DNA of 45,969 nucleotides from CADEEV01 sp032127875 (GTDB taxonomy: Bacteria > Acidobacteriota > Vicinamibacteria > Fen-336), in assembly GCA_032127875.1 (NCBI GenBank), contig JAQBHI010000137.1, positions 1 through 45,969 of the forward strand, in the 5' to 3' direction. The notes under the pieces are model-generated. The model had not been told where the DNA came from and did not search any database. It worked only from the letters and a program-made list of their open reading frames with translations. A program made the position numbers and the translations under genes. This document shows, one piece after another, positions 15,395 through 24,710 of the stretch (positions within the stretch are counted from its first letter, which is position 1; each line of letters begins with the position of its first letter).

Positions 15395-16243
15395 CTAGGA
15401 GCGCGGAGGCCCAGCCTCGCCGACGCGGACCGTGAAGCCGGGGCGCGAGAGCTGGACCTCGATCCGGCGCTGCTTGATCTCGGGTACGCTGGCGTAGCTC
15501 ACGCGCCACGGCCGGGCGAGCTCGGCGCCCAGCTTCAGGATCGCCGCCCCCGAGCCCAGCGCCGAAATGGTCCGCTCGACGCGCCCTCCGGAGCTCTTGG
15601 TGAGCTTGTCGATGACGTAGTCGTAGTCGGTGCGGCTCTCGAAAGACGCCGTGCCTTCGTCGAAAGTCACGAACAGGAATGCGTCCGCGTTGTCCTGCGC
15701 CTCTTCGACGGCGCGATAGCGGTCGCGGTTGCTGAAGTCGATGCTGCGGCCCGTCACGGCGAACACCACGGTGCGGTCGCCCTCGCGCTGCTTCAGGTCC
15801 TTCGTGGCTTCGACGAGCGCATCGAGCAGGGTGTTGCCTCCGGACGGCGCTACCCGCTTCAGCGCCGCCGCTGCGGCGCCCTTGTCGGAGGTCGACTCCA
15901 GGAGCCTGCGGGGCCGATCGCCGGTCGTCCACAGCGAGTAACGCGAACCCTCCGGCAGGCGGACCACGAGCGTGGTCAAGGCCTCGACCAGGTAGAGCCT
16001 GTAGATGGAGCCGATTTCCTGGCTCGAGTCGACCAGGAACACGACCGACAGCGGGCGAGCATCCTGCTCCAGCCGGGCGATCTCGCGCGCGACGCCGTTC
16101 TCGAGCAGGGCCACCTCTTCCGGCACCAGGCTTTCCGCGGCACGCCCATCCTTGTCGGTGATCGAAACCGAAACGGTGCGGATCTCGGCGGGAGCGAGGT
16201 CTGCGGCCTGAAGCAGCAGCAAAACGGCCAGAACAAGCGTCAC
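15395..16243 (-). CDS. second exported vWA-like protein with degenerate MIDAS
   Basis: 282 residues from a GTG start. N-terminal signal segment (MTLVLAVLLLLQAADLAPA). The same architecture as its downstream neighbour follows: 'SLVPEEVALLENGVAREIAR' corresponds to the 'DFAVYEDG' region, then a vWA-like domain. The MIDAS is eroded: DxSxS reads D-S-S-Q-E in 'VVFLVDSSQEIG', and the SDG of the second loop is replaced by 'VTGRS'. Metal binding is therefore doubtful. It precedes the intact paralogue in a two-gene operon and diverges from the MogA/MoaB gene across only 30 bases. Confidence 0.82.
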   Translation of the reverse strand: MTLVLAVLLLLQAADLAPAEIRTVSVSITDKDGRAAESLVPEEVALLENGVAREIARLEQDARPLSVVFLVDSSQEIGSIYRLYLVEALTTLVVRLPEGSRYSLWTTGDRPRRLLESTSDKGAAAAALKRVAPSGGNTLLDALVEATKDLKQREGDRTVVFAVTGRSIDFSNRDRYRAVEEAQDNADAFLFVTFDEGTASFESRTDYDYVIDKLTKSSGGRVERTISALGSGAAILKLGAELARPWRVSYASVPEIKQRRIEVQLSRPGFTVRVGEAGPPRS

Positions 16244-16273
16244 CCGTCCACCCTATCATGGGAGAATCGGGCC

Positions 16274-16744
16274 GTGAAGGCGGCGGTGATCACGATCAGC
16301 GACTCGGCGGCGGGTGGCAGCCGAGACGACCTTTCCGGACCCGAGGCCTGCCGGATCCTGCGAGAGGCCGGGTTCGAAGTGCAGGGTCCGGGCGTCGTCC
16401 CGGACGAGCGCCTGGCGATCCGGCAGGCCCTGCGCGACGCAGCGGAGGTTTCGCGGCTCGTGATCACGACGGGCGGCACGGGCCTGTCCGCGCGCGACGT
16501 GACGCCGGAGGCAACGGCCGAAGTGATCGAACGTGAAGTTCCGGGGATCCCGGAGCTGCTCCGAGCCCGCGGCCTGCTGAAGACGCCTACGGCCGCACTC
16601 TCGCGCGGCCGTGCCGGGCTCATCGGCGCCTGCCTGGTCGTGAACCTGCCCGGCAGCCCGAAGGGGGTACGCGACGGCCTGGAGGCGCTACTGCCAATCC
16701 TGCCCCACGCCCTCGACATCGCCTCCGGCCGGACGGAACACTAG
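16274..16744 (+). CDS. MogA/MoaB-family molybdopterin adenylyltransferase
   Basis: 156 residues from a GTG with GGGAGA upstream. The MPT-binding fold is clear: 'AAVITISDSAAGG' at the N-terminus, 'LVITTGGTGLSARDVTPEA' in the middle and 'VVNLPGSPKGVRDGLEAL' near the end. Such proteins activate molybdopterin by adenylation before metal insertion. MoaB and MogA cannot be separated by eye, so I give no symbol. No other molybdenum-cofactor gene is in the window. A TATCAT hexamer at 16254-16259 is a possible -10 leaving a very short leader. Confidence 0.9.
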   Translation: MKAAVITISDSAAGGSRDDLSGPEACRILREAGFEVQGPGVVPDERLAIRQALRDAAEVSRLVITTGGTGLSARDVTPEATAEVIEREVPGIPELLRARGLLKTPTAALSRGRAGLIGACLVVNLPGSPKGVRDGLEALLPILPHALDIASGRTEH

Positions 16745-16761
16745 GCAGGCGCTGGGGCAGC

Positions 16762-16790
16762 TTGACGCTTCCTGGAGCCTCCCCTAAGAT
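16762..16790 (+). promoter_or_regulatory. sigma70-type promoter upstream of nuoL
   Basis: TTGACG (16762-16767) and TAAGAT (16785-16790) are separated by exactly 17 bases, each one base from consensus. Transcription would start near 16797, about 34 bases before the GTG of nuoL, with AGGAG at 16815-16819 in the leader. It lies just after the stop of the MogA/MoaB gene, so nuoLM have their own promoter and are not simply read from upstream. Confidence 0.65.
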
Positions 16791-16830
16791 CCCCGGGCAT
16801 CCTTAATTTCAGTTAGGAGCCCCTTCGCGC

Positions 16831-18975
<2,145 letters not shown>

Positions 18976-18990
18976 GAGCAAAGAGCGGTC

Positions 18991-20604
18991 ATGGACTTCC
19001 TCCGGGAGCATCTCCTTTCGGTCATCACCTACACGCCGCTGGTCGGCGCGCTGGTGTTGCTGCTGCCGCCGTTTCGCAACAGCGACAACGGCGTGCGCTG
19101 GTTTGCGAACCTGGTCGGGGCCTCCGGCTTCCTGGTCAGCCTGCCGCTGTGGTTCTGGTTCGACCGCGGGGCCAGCGGCTTCCAGTTCGTCGAGAAGGGC
19201 GACTGGATCCCCGCCATCGGCGTCAGCTACCACTTCGGGGTCGACGGCATCTCGACGCTGCTGATCCTGCTCACGACGCTGCTCGGCGAGATCGCGATCC
19301 TCTCGTCCTGGACCGCGATCCACGAGCGCGTGCGCCAGTACTACGTGTTCCTGCTGCTGCTGCAGGCCGGGATGCTGGGTGTGTTCTGTGCCCTCGACAT
19401 GTTCCTGTTCTACGTGTTCTGGGAGGTGATGCTGGTCCCGATGTACTTCCTGATCGGGATCTGGGGCGGGGCGCGACGTTTGTACGCGGCGATCAAGTTC
19501 TTCCTCTACACCCTGATCGGGTCCGTGGTGATGCTGCTCGGGATCCTGGCACTGTACTTCCACTCGAAGACGCTGCCCGGCTTCGAAGCGACCGGAACTT
19601 TCGACGTGACGCGGTGGTACGCAATGGGCGTGCCGGAGGACCTGCAGTTCTGGGTGTTCCTGGCCTTCTTCCTGGGCTTCGCGATCAAGGTGCCGATGTT
19701 CCCGTTCCACACCTGGCTGCCCGATGCCCACGTCGAGGCGCCGACGGCGGGCTCGGTGATCCTGGCCGGCGTGCTCTTGAAGATGGGAACCTACGGCTTC
19801 GTCCGTTTCTCGCTGCCGATCCTGCCGCAGGCGACGCTGGCCGCGGTGCCGTGGGTGGCGACGTTGTCGATCGTCGGCATCGTTTACGCGGGCCTGGTGA
19901 CGCTCGTGCAGAAGGACATGAAGAAGCTGATCGCGTACTCCTCGGTCAGCCACCTCGGCTTCTGCATGCTGGGCATGTTCGCGCTCAGCCCGCTCGGGCT
20001 CGAGGGCAGCGTGCTGCAGATGCTGAACCATGGCCTCTCGACCGGCGGGCTGTTCCTGGTCGTGGGCCTGCTCTATGAGCGACGCCACACCAAGGAAATT
20101 GCGCAGTTCGGCGGTATCGCCCACGTGATGCCGGTGTACGCGACCTTCACGCTGATTCTCTTCCTGGCCTCGATGGGCCTGCCGCTGCTGAACGGCTTCA
20201 TCGGCGAGTTCATGATCCTGATGGCCGTGTACGCGGCGAACAAGTTGTGGGCCTACTGGGCCGTTTCGGGCGTCGTGCTCGGCGCGGCGTACTTGCTGTG
20301 GCTCTACCAGCGGGTGTTCTGGGGCAAGATCACGAACCCGGAGAACGAGCACCTCAAGGACTTGAACCTCCGCGAGATCGCAACGCTCGTGCCGCTGGTC
20401 GTGCTCTGCTTCTGGATCGGTATCTACCCGAAGCCCGTGCTGGCGTTCCTGCACGGCCCCGCGGACCGCCTGGCGAGCCTGATCCAGCCCGGAAGGTTCG
20501 AGCCGAAACTCGCCCACGCCGCGGCGCCGACCGTCGAGGTTCCCGTCACGCCGATCGAGGAGCCGCGCGTGATTCCGGAGCGGACGCCCGCCACGACGAA
20601 CTAG
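18991..20604 (+). CDS. nuoM: NADH-quinone oxidoreductase subunit M
   Basis: 537 residues, normal length for the antiporter-like subunit M of complex I. Recognisable motifs are 'FYVFWEVMLVPMYFLIGIWG' (functional Glu), 'HTWLPDAHVEAPTAGSVILA' and 'AYSSVSHLGFCMLGMFALSP', with about fourteen hydrophobic helices. The C-terminus has a short hydrophilic tail (Val/Pro/Thr rich). It starts 15 bases after nuoL, with AGGAGCAAAGAGCGGTC as leader, so the two are one transcript. The usual partner nuoN is not next; the following gene is an AI-2E-family permease 21 bases later. Confidence 0.97.
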   Translation: MDFLREHLLSVITYTPLVGALVLLLPPFRNSDNGVRWFANLVGASGFLVSLPLWFWFDRGASGFQFVEKGDWIPAIGVSYHFGVDGISTLLILLTTLLGEIAILSSWTAIHERVRQYYVFLLLLQAGMLGVFCALDMFLFYVFWEVMLVPMYFLIGIWGGARRLYAAIKFFLYTLIGSVVMLLGILALYFHSKTLPGFEATGTFDVTRWYAMGVPEDLQFWVFLAFFLGFAIKVPMFPFHTWLPDAHVEAPTAGSVILAGVLLKMGTYGFVRFSLPILPQATLAAVPWVATLSIVGIVYAGLVTLVQKDMKKLIAYSSVSHLGFCMLGMFALSPLGLEGSVLQMLNHGLSTGGLFLVVGLLYERRHTKEIAQFGGIAHVMPVYATFTLILFLASMGLPLLNGFIGEFMILMAVYAANKLWAYWAVSGVVLGAAYLLWLYQRVFWGKITNPENEHLKDLNLREIATLVPLVVLCFWIGIYPKPVLAFLHGPADRLASLIQPGRFEPKLAHAAAPTVEVPVTPIEEPRVIPERTPATTN

Positions 20605-20625
20605 GCGCGCTATGCTGTTCGCCTC

Positions 20626-21738
20626 GTGACTTCTGCCGCCCCGCGCCGCCGTTCCTCGGATCGCATCCGGGTGCTCTATCCGCTGCTCGCGTTCCTCGCG
20701 GGCGTGGCGCTGCTGGCCTTCCTGGTCTTCCGCCACTTCCTGGCCATCTTCACGGTGGCGGCCTCGGTGGCACTGTTGCTGGCGCCCGCCCAGCAGCGGC
20801 TGACCCGGCTGCTGGGCGGCCGCAATGGACTCTCAGCGGCGCTGCTCGTACTCCTGACGACGCTTCTGCTGCTCGTTCCGGTGCTCACTTCGGCCGCGAT
20901 CTTGTCGGAACACGCGCTCAGCTTCTTCGACTGGGTGCGTCCGCACCTGAGGCCGGAAGCGCTCCGCGAGCTGTGGGGCGAAGCGCTGCCGCAACACTTT
21001 CCGTGGCTGCAGCGCTTCGTTCGCTTCGACGACGAGGGCGCCGCCGAGGCCGCCTCGGCGATCCTCTCCCGCCTGGCGGGAGGTGCCAACACGTTCTGGC
21101 AACGCGCCCTGGCCGGCTTCGGCGAGGCGCTCTTCGAGCTGCTGCTGTTCGTGATGATGCTGTTCTTCTTGCTGAAGGACGGGCGCGGCCTGCTCCGGGA
21201 AACGCAAGCGATCTCGCCGCTTTCCGGCGCCCAGGAGGCTGCCATCGCGGAACACTTGTTGCTCACCGTGCAGGGCGTTTTCAAGGCGATGATTCTGGTG
21301 CCGATCGTCCAGGGTATCGTCGCGGCGCCGGGTCTGGTGTTTTTCGGAGTGCCTTCCCCGCTGTTCTGGAGCGTGCTGGTCTTTCTCGCGGCACTGGTGC
21401 CGGTTCTGGGATCGGCCCTGGGTTGGGTGCCCGCGGTCGTCTATCTCTTCGTGAACGGAGAAAACTGGCAGTGGGTCGGGATGCTCATCTACGGCACCGT
21501 CCTGATCAGTGGCATCGACAACGTAGTGAAGCCGATCGTCCTCGGCGGGGCAGCGCGCATCCATCCCCTCACGGCATTCCTCGCGATCCTGGGAGGCCTG
21601 CTTTCCTTCGGCCCGCTGGGCTTTCTGATCGGGCCCGTGATCCTCTCGCTCGTGCTCTCCGCGATCCGAATCTATCGCGAGGTGCTGAAGCCGGCCACTT
21701 CGTCAGAGCCGGAGCTGGAGCTGGAGCCTCAGCCCTGA
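20626..21738 (+). CDS. AI-2E family transporter (PerM/DUF20-type permease)
   Basis: 370 residues from a GTG start. Membrane helices lie at both ends, with a soluble helical insert (about 95-165) and the conserved C-terminal block 'PVLGSALGWVPAVVYLFVNG' and 'NVVKPIVLGGAARIHPL', typical of the AI-2E/UPF0118 family. Members have been linked to autoinducer-2 export, Na+/H+ antiport or protein-secretion accessory roles, so the substrate is open. It is close behind nuoM and may be cotranscribed. The C-terminus is a short acidic tail (EPELELEPQP). The 141 bases after it hold no recognisable gene. Confidence 0.87.
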   Translation: MTSAAPRRRSSDRIRVLYPLLAFLAGVALLAFLVFRHFLAIFTVAASVALLLAPAQQRLTRLLGGRNGLSAALLVLLTTLLLLVPVLTSAAILSEHALSFFDWVRPHLRPEALRELWGEALPQHFPWLQRFVRFDDEGAAEAASAILSRLAGGANTFWQRALAGFGEALFELLLFVMMLFFLLKDGRGLLRETQAISPLSGAQEAAIAEHLLLTVQGVFKAMILVPIVQGIVAAPGLVFFGVPSPLFWSVLVFLAALVPVLGSALGWVPAVVYLFVNGENWQWVGMLIYGTVLISGIDNVVKPIVLGGAARIHPLTAFLAILGGLLSFGPLGFLIGPVILSLVLSAIRIYREVLKPATSSEPELELEPQP

Positions 21739-21879
21739 TCGGGCGGCTGGGGGTCGGCGGCGCGAGACAGCGCACGAGCTCCGCTCGTCGGGGCGGAGGG
21801 CCGCCAGGATCACGCGGCTGCCTGAGCCTGCGGGTCGTGGCGGAGCGCATACAATCCGGCGACCTTGAAGGAGGCGATC

Positions 21880-22257
21880 ATGAGAAACCCCGTGACCACG
21901 GACAAGGCGCCGCGGCCGATCGGCCCCTATTCGCAGGCGATCCTCGATGGCGACCGCATCTACGCGTCCGGGCAGGGACCGGGCAATCCAGCCACAGGCG
22001 AGTTCGAACTGGGTGATGCTGGGGCCCAGACCGTGCGCGTGTTCGAGAACCTGAAGGCGATTCTCGAGGCCGCCGGCTCGTCCCTCGACAGAGTGCTCAA
22101 GTGCAACGTCTACTTGAAGGACATCGGCGACTTTGCGGCGATGAACGAGGTCTACAGCCGAACCTTCAGCGCGCCCTATCCTGCCCGGACCACGATCCAG
22201 GCGGGTGCCTTGCCGGGCGGCATTTCGGTCGAGATCGAGTGCATCGCCCGGCGCTAG
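21880..22257 (+). CDS. ridA: RidA-family enamine/imine deaminase
   Basis: 125 residues from the ATG at 21880, which has GGAGG five bases upstream; an upstream in-frame TTG at 21865 is less likely. All family features are present: 'APRPIGPYSQAILDGDRIY', 'ASGQGPGNPATGE', 'KCNVYLKDIGDFAAMNEVY' and the 'PARTTIQAGALPGG' loop with the Arg that binds the carboxylate. RidA removes reactive 2-aminoacrylate made by PLP dehydratases. It stands alone between the AI-2E permease and the ATP synthase genes. Confidence 0.92.
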   Translation: MRNPVTTDKAPRPIGPYSQAILDGDRIYASGQGPGNPATGEFELGDAGAQTVRVFENLKAILEAAGSSLDRVLKCNVYLKDIGDFAAMNEVYSRTFSAPYPARTTIQAGALPGGISVEIECIARR

Positions 22258-22275
22258 CGGCGGGCGGCTGAATTT
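22246..22275 (+). terminator. possible weak intrinsic terminator after ridA
   Basis: GCCCGGCG (22246-22253) and CGGCGGGC (22258-22265) can pair with one mismatch around a CTAG loop that includes the ridA stop codon, followed by GGCTGAATTTT. The T-run is short and offset from the stem, so this is a weak candidate. Confidence 0.25.
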
Positions 22276-22366
22276 TGGAAAAGTAGCGCGGCCTGCATGG
22301 TCGGGAACCTTGCCGGCCCCAGAGGTCCTATGGTAGTCTCCCGGCCGTCGAAGAGCCTAGAGAAAA

Positions 22367-22600
22367 TTGTCTCCAGCGAAGAGACCCGACGGCGCGGGAG
22401 ATTGGGGACGCGCCTTGCGAGAGGCGGCCCCGTATCTCGGGCTCGGGACGAGCCTGGCGGCGAGCGTGCTGCTCGGCGCGGCGGCCGGGCATTGGGCTGA
22501 CCGGCGGCTCGACACGTCACCCTGGCTGCTCCTGCTGGGGATCGCGCTGGGCAGTGCGGCCGGCATGCTTCAGTTCTACCGAACGGTGAGCCGAAAGTGA
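22367..22600 (+). CDS. AtpZ/AtpQ-like small membrane protein of the Fo operon
   Basis: 77 residues with two hydrophobic helices: 'PYLGLGTSLAASVLLGAAAG' and 'SPWLLLLGIALGSAAGMLQF'. This is the pattern of the AtpZ/AtpQ ('putative F0F1-ATPase subunit, Ca/Mg transporter') family found at the head of ATP synthase operons. The TTG start fits the frame, with no strong ribosome-binding site. The stop overlaps the start of the next gene (GTGA). The 109 bases upstream hold no gene and probably carry the operon promoter. Confidence 0.75.
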   Translation: MSPAKRPDGAGDWGRALREAAPYLGLGTSLAASVLLGAAAGHWADRRLDTSPWLLLLGIALGSAAGMLQFYRTVSRK

Positions 22601-22989
22601 GCTTCGGAAAGTTCGTAGCGACGATCGCCGCAACGCTCGCCCTGACCTTGGGCGGCTGGGGCCTCGCCCTGCGCGTGCCGGGTGAGTCGCCCGCGGCCGC
22701 CGGTGCTGTTTTCCTGGGAGCGTTTCTGGCCGCCGCGAACGCGCTCGCGGCCTATGCCCTGGTGCTCTGGTCTCGCGGGAAATCCTCGTCGACGTTCGTG
22801 CGCGCCATCCTCGGCGGGATGACGATCCGGATGGGGCTCCTGATCGTCGCGGTGTTCGCGGCGCTGCTCGGCCTCGGGCTTCCGCAGGGACCCTTCGTGG
22901 CCTCGCTGCTGGCGCACTTTGCCCTGTTCCTTGCCATCGAGCTCGCGACCGTGCATCGCTCGTCGGCTCATCCGGAGGCGGCGCGGTGA
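22597..22989 (+). CDS. AtpI-like ATP synthase accessory membrane protein
   Basis: 130 residues with four hydrophobic helices (about 5-25, 33-55, 67-90, 95-118). 'FVRAILGGMTIRMGLLIVAV' resembles the AtpI/subunit-I group, whose members assist c-ring assembly or Mg2+ supply. The GTG overlaps the stop of the preceding small gene, and its own stop overlaps the atpB start (both GTGA). It sits in the normal atpI position before subunit a. Sequence conservation in this group is low, so the call leans on context. Confidence 0.72.
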   Translation: MSFGKFVATIAATLALTLGGWGLALRVPGESPAAAGAVFLGAFLAAANALAAYALVLWSRGKSSSTFVRAILGGMTIRMGLLIVAVFAALLGLGLPQGPFVASLLAHFALFLAIELATVHRSSAHPEAAR

Positions 22990-23912
22990 GCGCCGTATGG
23001 CTGACGATACTGTCGGCGGCCCAGGAGACCGCGCACGAAACGGGAGAGGCCGCTTCCCAGGCGGCCGCAGCACACGCGGCCGAAGCGGTCCACGGCGCCG
23101 CCGGCGCGGCCGAGCATGCGGGAGGCGAGGCGCACGGGCCGGGCCAGGTGCTCATGCATCACATCCTGGACGGCCCGTTCTGGGGCCTGCCGTCCAAGCA
23201 TCTGGTGTTCCTGGTCGTCGTCGCGCTGGTCGTGACGCTCCTCGCGCGCCTCGCGCTGAAGAGCTACCGAAAGGGCATGCCTTCGGGCCTTGGCTCGCTG
23301 GTCGAGACCTTCGTCCTCTTCATCCGCGATGAAATCGCCCAGAAGAACATCGGTCACGGCGGCGCCCGTTTCGTCCCGCTGTTGTGCAGTTTCTTCTTCT
23401 TCATCCTGGCCGCCGCCCTGATCGGGCTGGTGCCGGTGCCGAATCGCGAACCCGACGGCAGCTATTCGTTGGGCGGCGTGACGGCGACCGGGAATCTCGC
23501 CGTCACGATGGGGCTGGCCTTCGTGTCGTTGCTGGCTCAGCAGTACGCCGGCATTTCCAGGTATGGCCTGGTCGGCCACTTCAAGAACCTGGTGCCGCAC
23601 GGCATTCCGCTCTTCCTGCTACCCATCATCGTCCTGGTCGAGGTGCTTTCCGTATTCACGAAGCCCTTCGCGCTGATGATCCGCTTGTTCGCGAATATGC
23701 TGGCCGGCCATCTCATCATCACTTCGTTGCTGCTGCTGATCCCCTTGCTCGCGCAGGTTTCGAACGTGATGGGGATCATGGTCATTCCGCTCTCGATCGG
23801 CTTGTCTCTCTTCATCCTGGCCCTGGAGCTGCTCGTGGCGTTCATCCAGGCCTACATCTTCACGCTGCTCACCGCCATTTTCATTGGGATGTATGCGCAT
23901 CCTGCTCACTAA
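22986..23912 (+). CDS. atpB: ATP synthase Fo subunit a
   Basis: 308 residues. After an Ala/His/Glu-rich N-terminal extension (about 10-55, with many 'AAEA/HAAG' units) come the helices of subunit a. The essential Arg lies in 'ALMIRLFANMLAGHLIITSL'. 'ALELLVAFIQAYIFTLLTAI' is the C-terminal signature with the Gln and Glu lining the half-channel. It forms the proton path against the c-ring in the inner membrane. The GTG overlaps the preceding stop. The His-rich N-terminal extension is unusual and probably not conserved. Confidence 0.96.
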   Translation: MSAVWLTILSAAQETAHETGEAASQAAAAHAAEAVHGAAGAAEHAGGEAHGPGQVLMHHILDGPFWGLPSKHLVFLVVVALVVTLLARLALKSYRKGMPSGLGSLVETFVLFIRDEIAQKNIGHGGARFVPLLCSFFFFILAAALIGLVPVPNREPDGSYSLGGVTATGNLAVTMGLAFVSLLAQQYAGISRYGLVGHFKNLVPHGIPLFLLPIIVLVEVLSVFTKPFALMIRLFANMLAGHLIITSLLLLIPLLAQVSNVMGIMVIPLSIGLSLFILALELLVAFIQAYIFTLLTAIFIGMYAHPAH

Positions 23913-23946
23913 GGTAGAGTTCGACTAGGTAGGAGGGAGAAACCCC

Positions 23947-24174
23947 ATGGATCCCAAGTCTCTCGCGTACTTCGCGGCCGGCATCGGTGCCGGCCTCACC
24001 ATGATCGGAGCAGCGGGCGGCATCGGCCGTCTGGCAGCCTCGGCCATGGAGGGCATCGCCCGGCAGCCCAACGCGGCGGGCGACATCCGCGGCGCGATGA
24101 TCGTGGCGGCCGGCCTGATCGAGGGCGCGACCTTCTTCGCGCTCGCCGTGACGATCATCCTCGCCATCAAGTAG
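23947..24174 (+). CDS. atpE: ATP synthase Fo subunit c
   Basis: 75 residues: a two-helix hairpin with the polar loop 'ARQPNAAGDIR' and the ion-binding Glu59 in 'AAGLIEGATFFALAV'. There is no Ser/Thr directly after this Glu, which argues for proton rather than sodium coupling. A strong ribosome-binding site (AGGAGGGAG, 23931-23939) lies before the ATG, stronger than for its neighbours. This fits the need for many c copies per enzyme. Confidence 0.96.
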   Translation: MDPKSLAYFAAGIGAGLTMIGAAGGIGRLAASAMEGIARQPNAAGDIRGAMIVAAGLIEGATFFALAVTIILAIK

Positions 24175-24176
24175 CC

Positions 24177-24710
24177 ATGACGATCACACCCCTCGTCGGC
24201 GCACTCCTCGCCGCCGGCGGGCTGACGGACATCAACCTCTCGCTGTTCGTGTCGACCGTCGTACTGTTCTCGATCTTCGCCTTCGTGCTGGCGAAGTTCG
24301 CCTGGGGGCCGCTGCTCAAGCTCATCGAGGAGCGCGAGACGGGCATCAAGGACGCAGTCGAGGGCGCCGAGAAGGCGAACCGCGACGCGAAGGCGCTGCT
24401 CGAGCAGCACAAGGAGCTGATTCGCGACGCCACCCGCGAGCGCGAGGAGATCCTGAAGAAGGCCGTGAAGGAGGCGGAAAGGCTCAAGGCCGAGCTTTCG
24501 ACGAAGGCCAGGGCCGACAGCGATCAGCTCGTTGCCCGCGCCCGCGAGCAGGTGGCGCGGGAGAAGGACAAGGCCATCCAGGAACTGCGCGCCTCGGTCG
24601 TCGATATCGCGATGGAGGCCGCGGCCAAGATCGTCAAGTCGTCGCTCTCACCCGAAGCCCAGAAGAAGCTGGTGAACGATTTCATCAGCTCCATGCCCCG
24701 GGTCCAGTAG
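24177..24710 (+). CDS. atpF: ATP synthase Fo subunit b
   Basis: 177 residues. One N-terminal transmembrane helix ('LFVSTVVLFSIFAFVLAKFA', about 23-42) is followed by a long charged coiled coil. It starts at 'WGPLLKLIEERETGIKDAVE' and continues to 'AAAKIVKSSLSPEAQKKLV', the standard stator stalk. It starts two bases after atpE. No atpH, A, G, D or C follows; the next gene is an SCP2 protein, so the F1 genes must be elsewhere. The last 63 bases are overlapped antisense by the read-through end of the M16 gene. Confidence 0.95.
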   Translation: MTITPLVGALLAAGGLTDINLSLFVSTVVLFSIFAFVLAKFAWGPLLKLIEERETGIKDAVEGAEKANRDAKALLEQHKELIRDATREREEILKKAVKEAERLKAELSTKARADSDQLVARAREQVAREKDKAIQELRASVVDIAMEAAAKIVKSSLSPEAQKKLVNDFISSMPRVQ

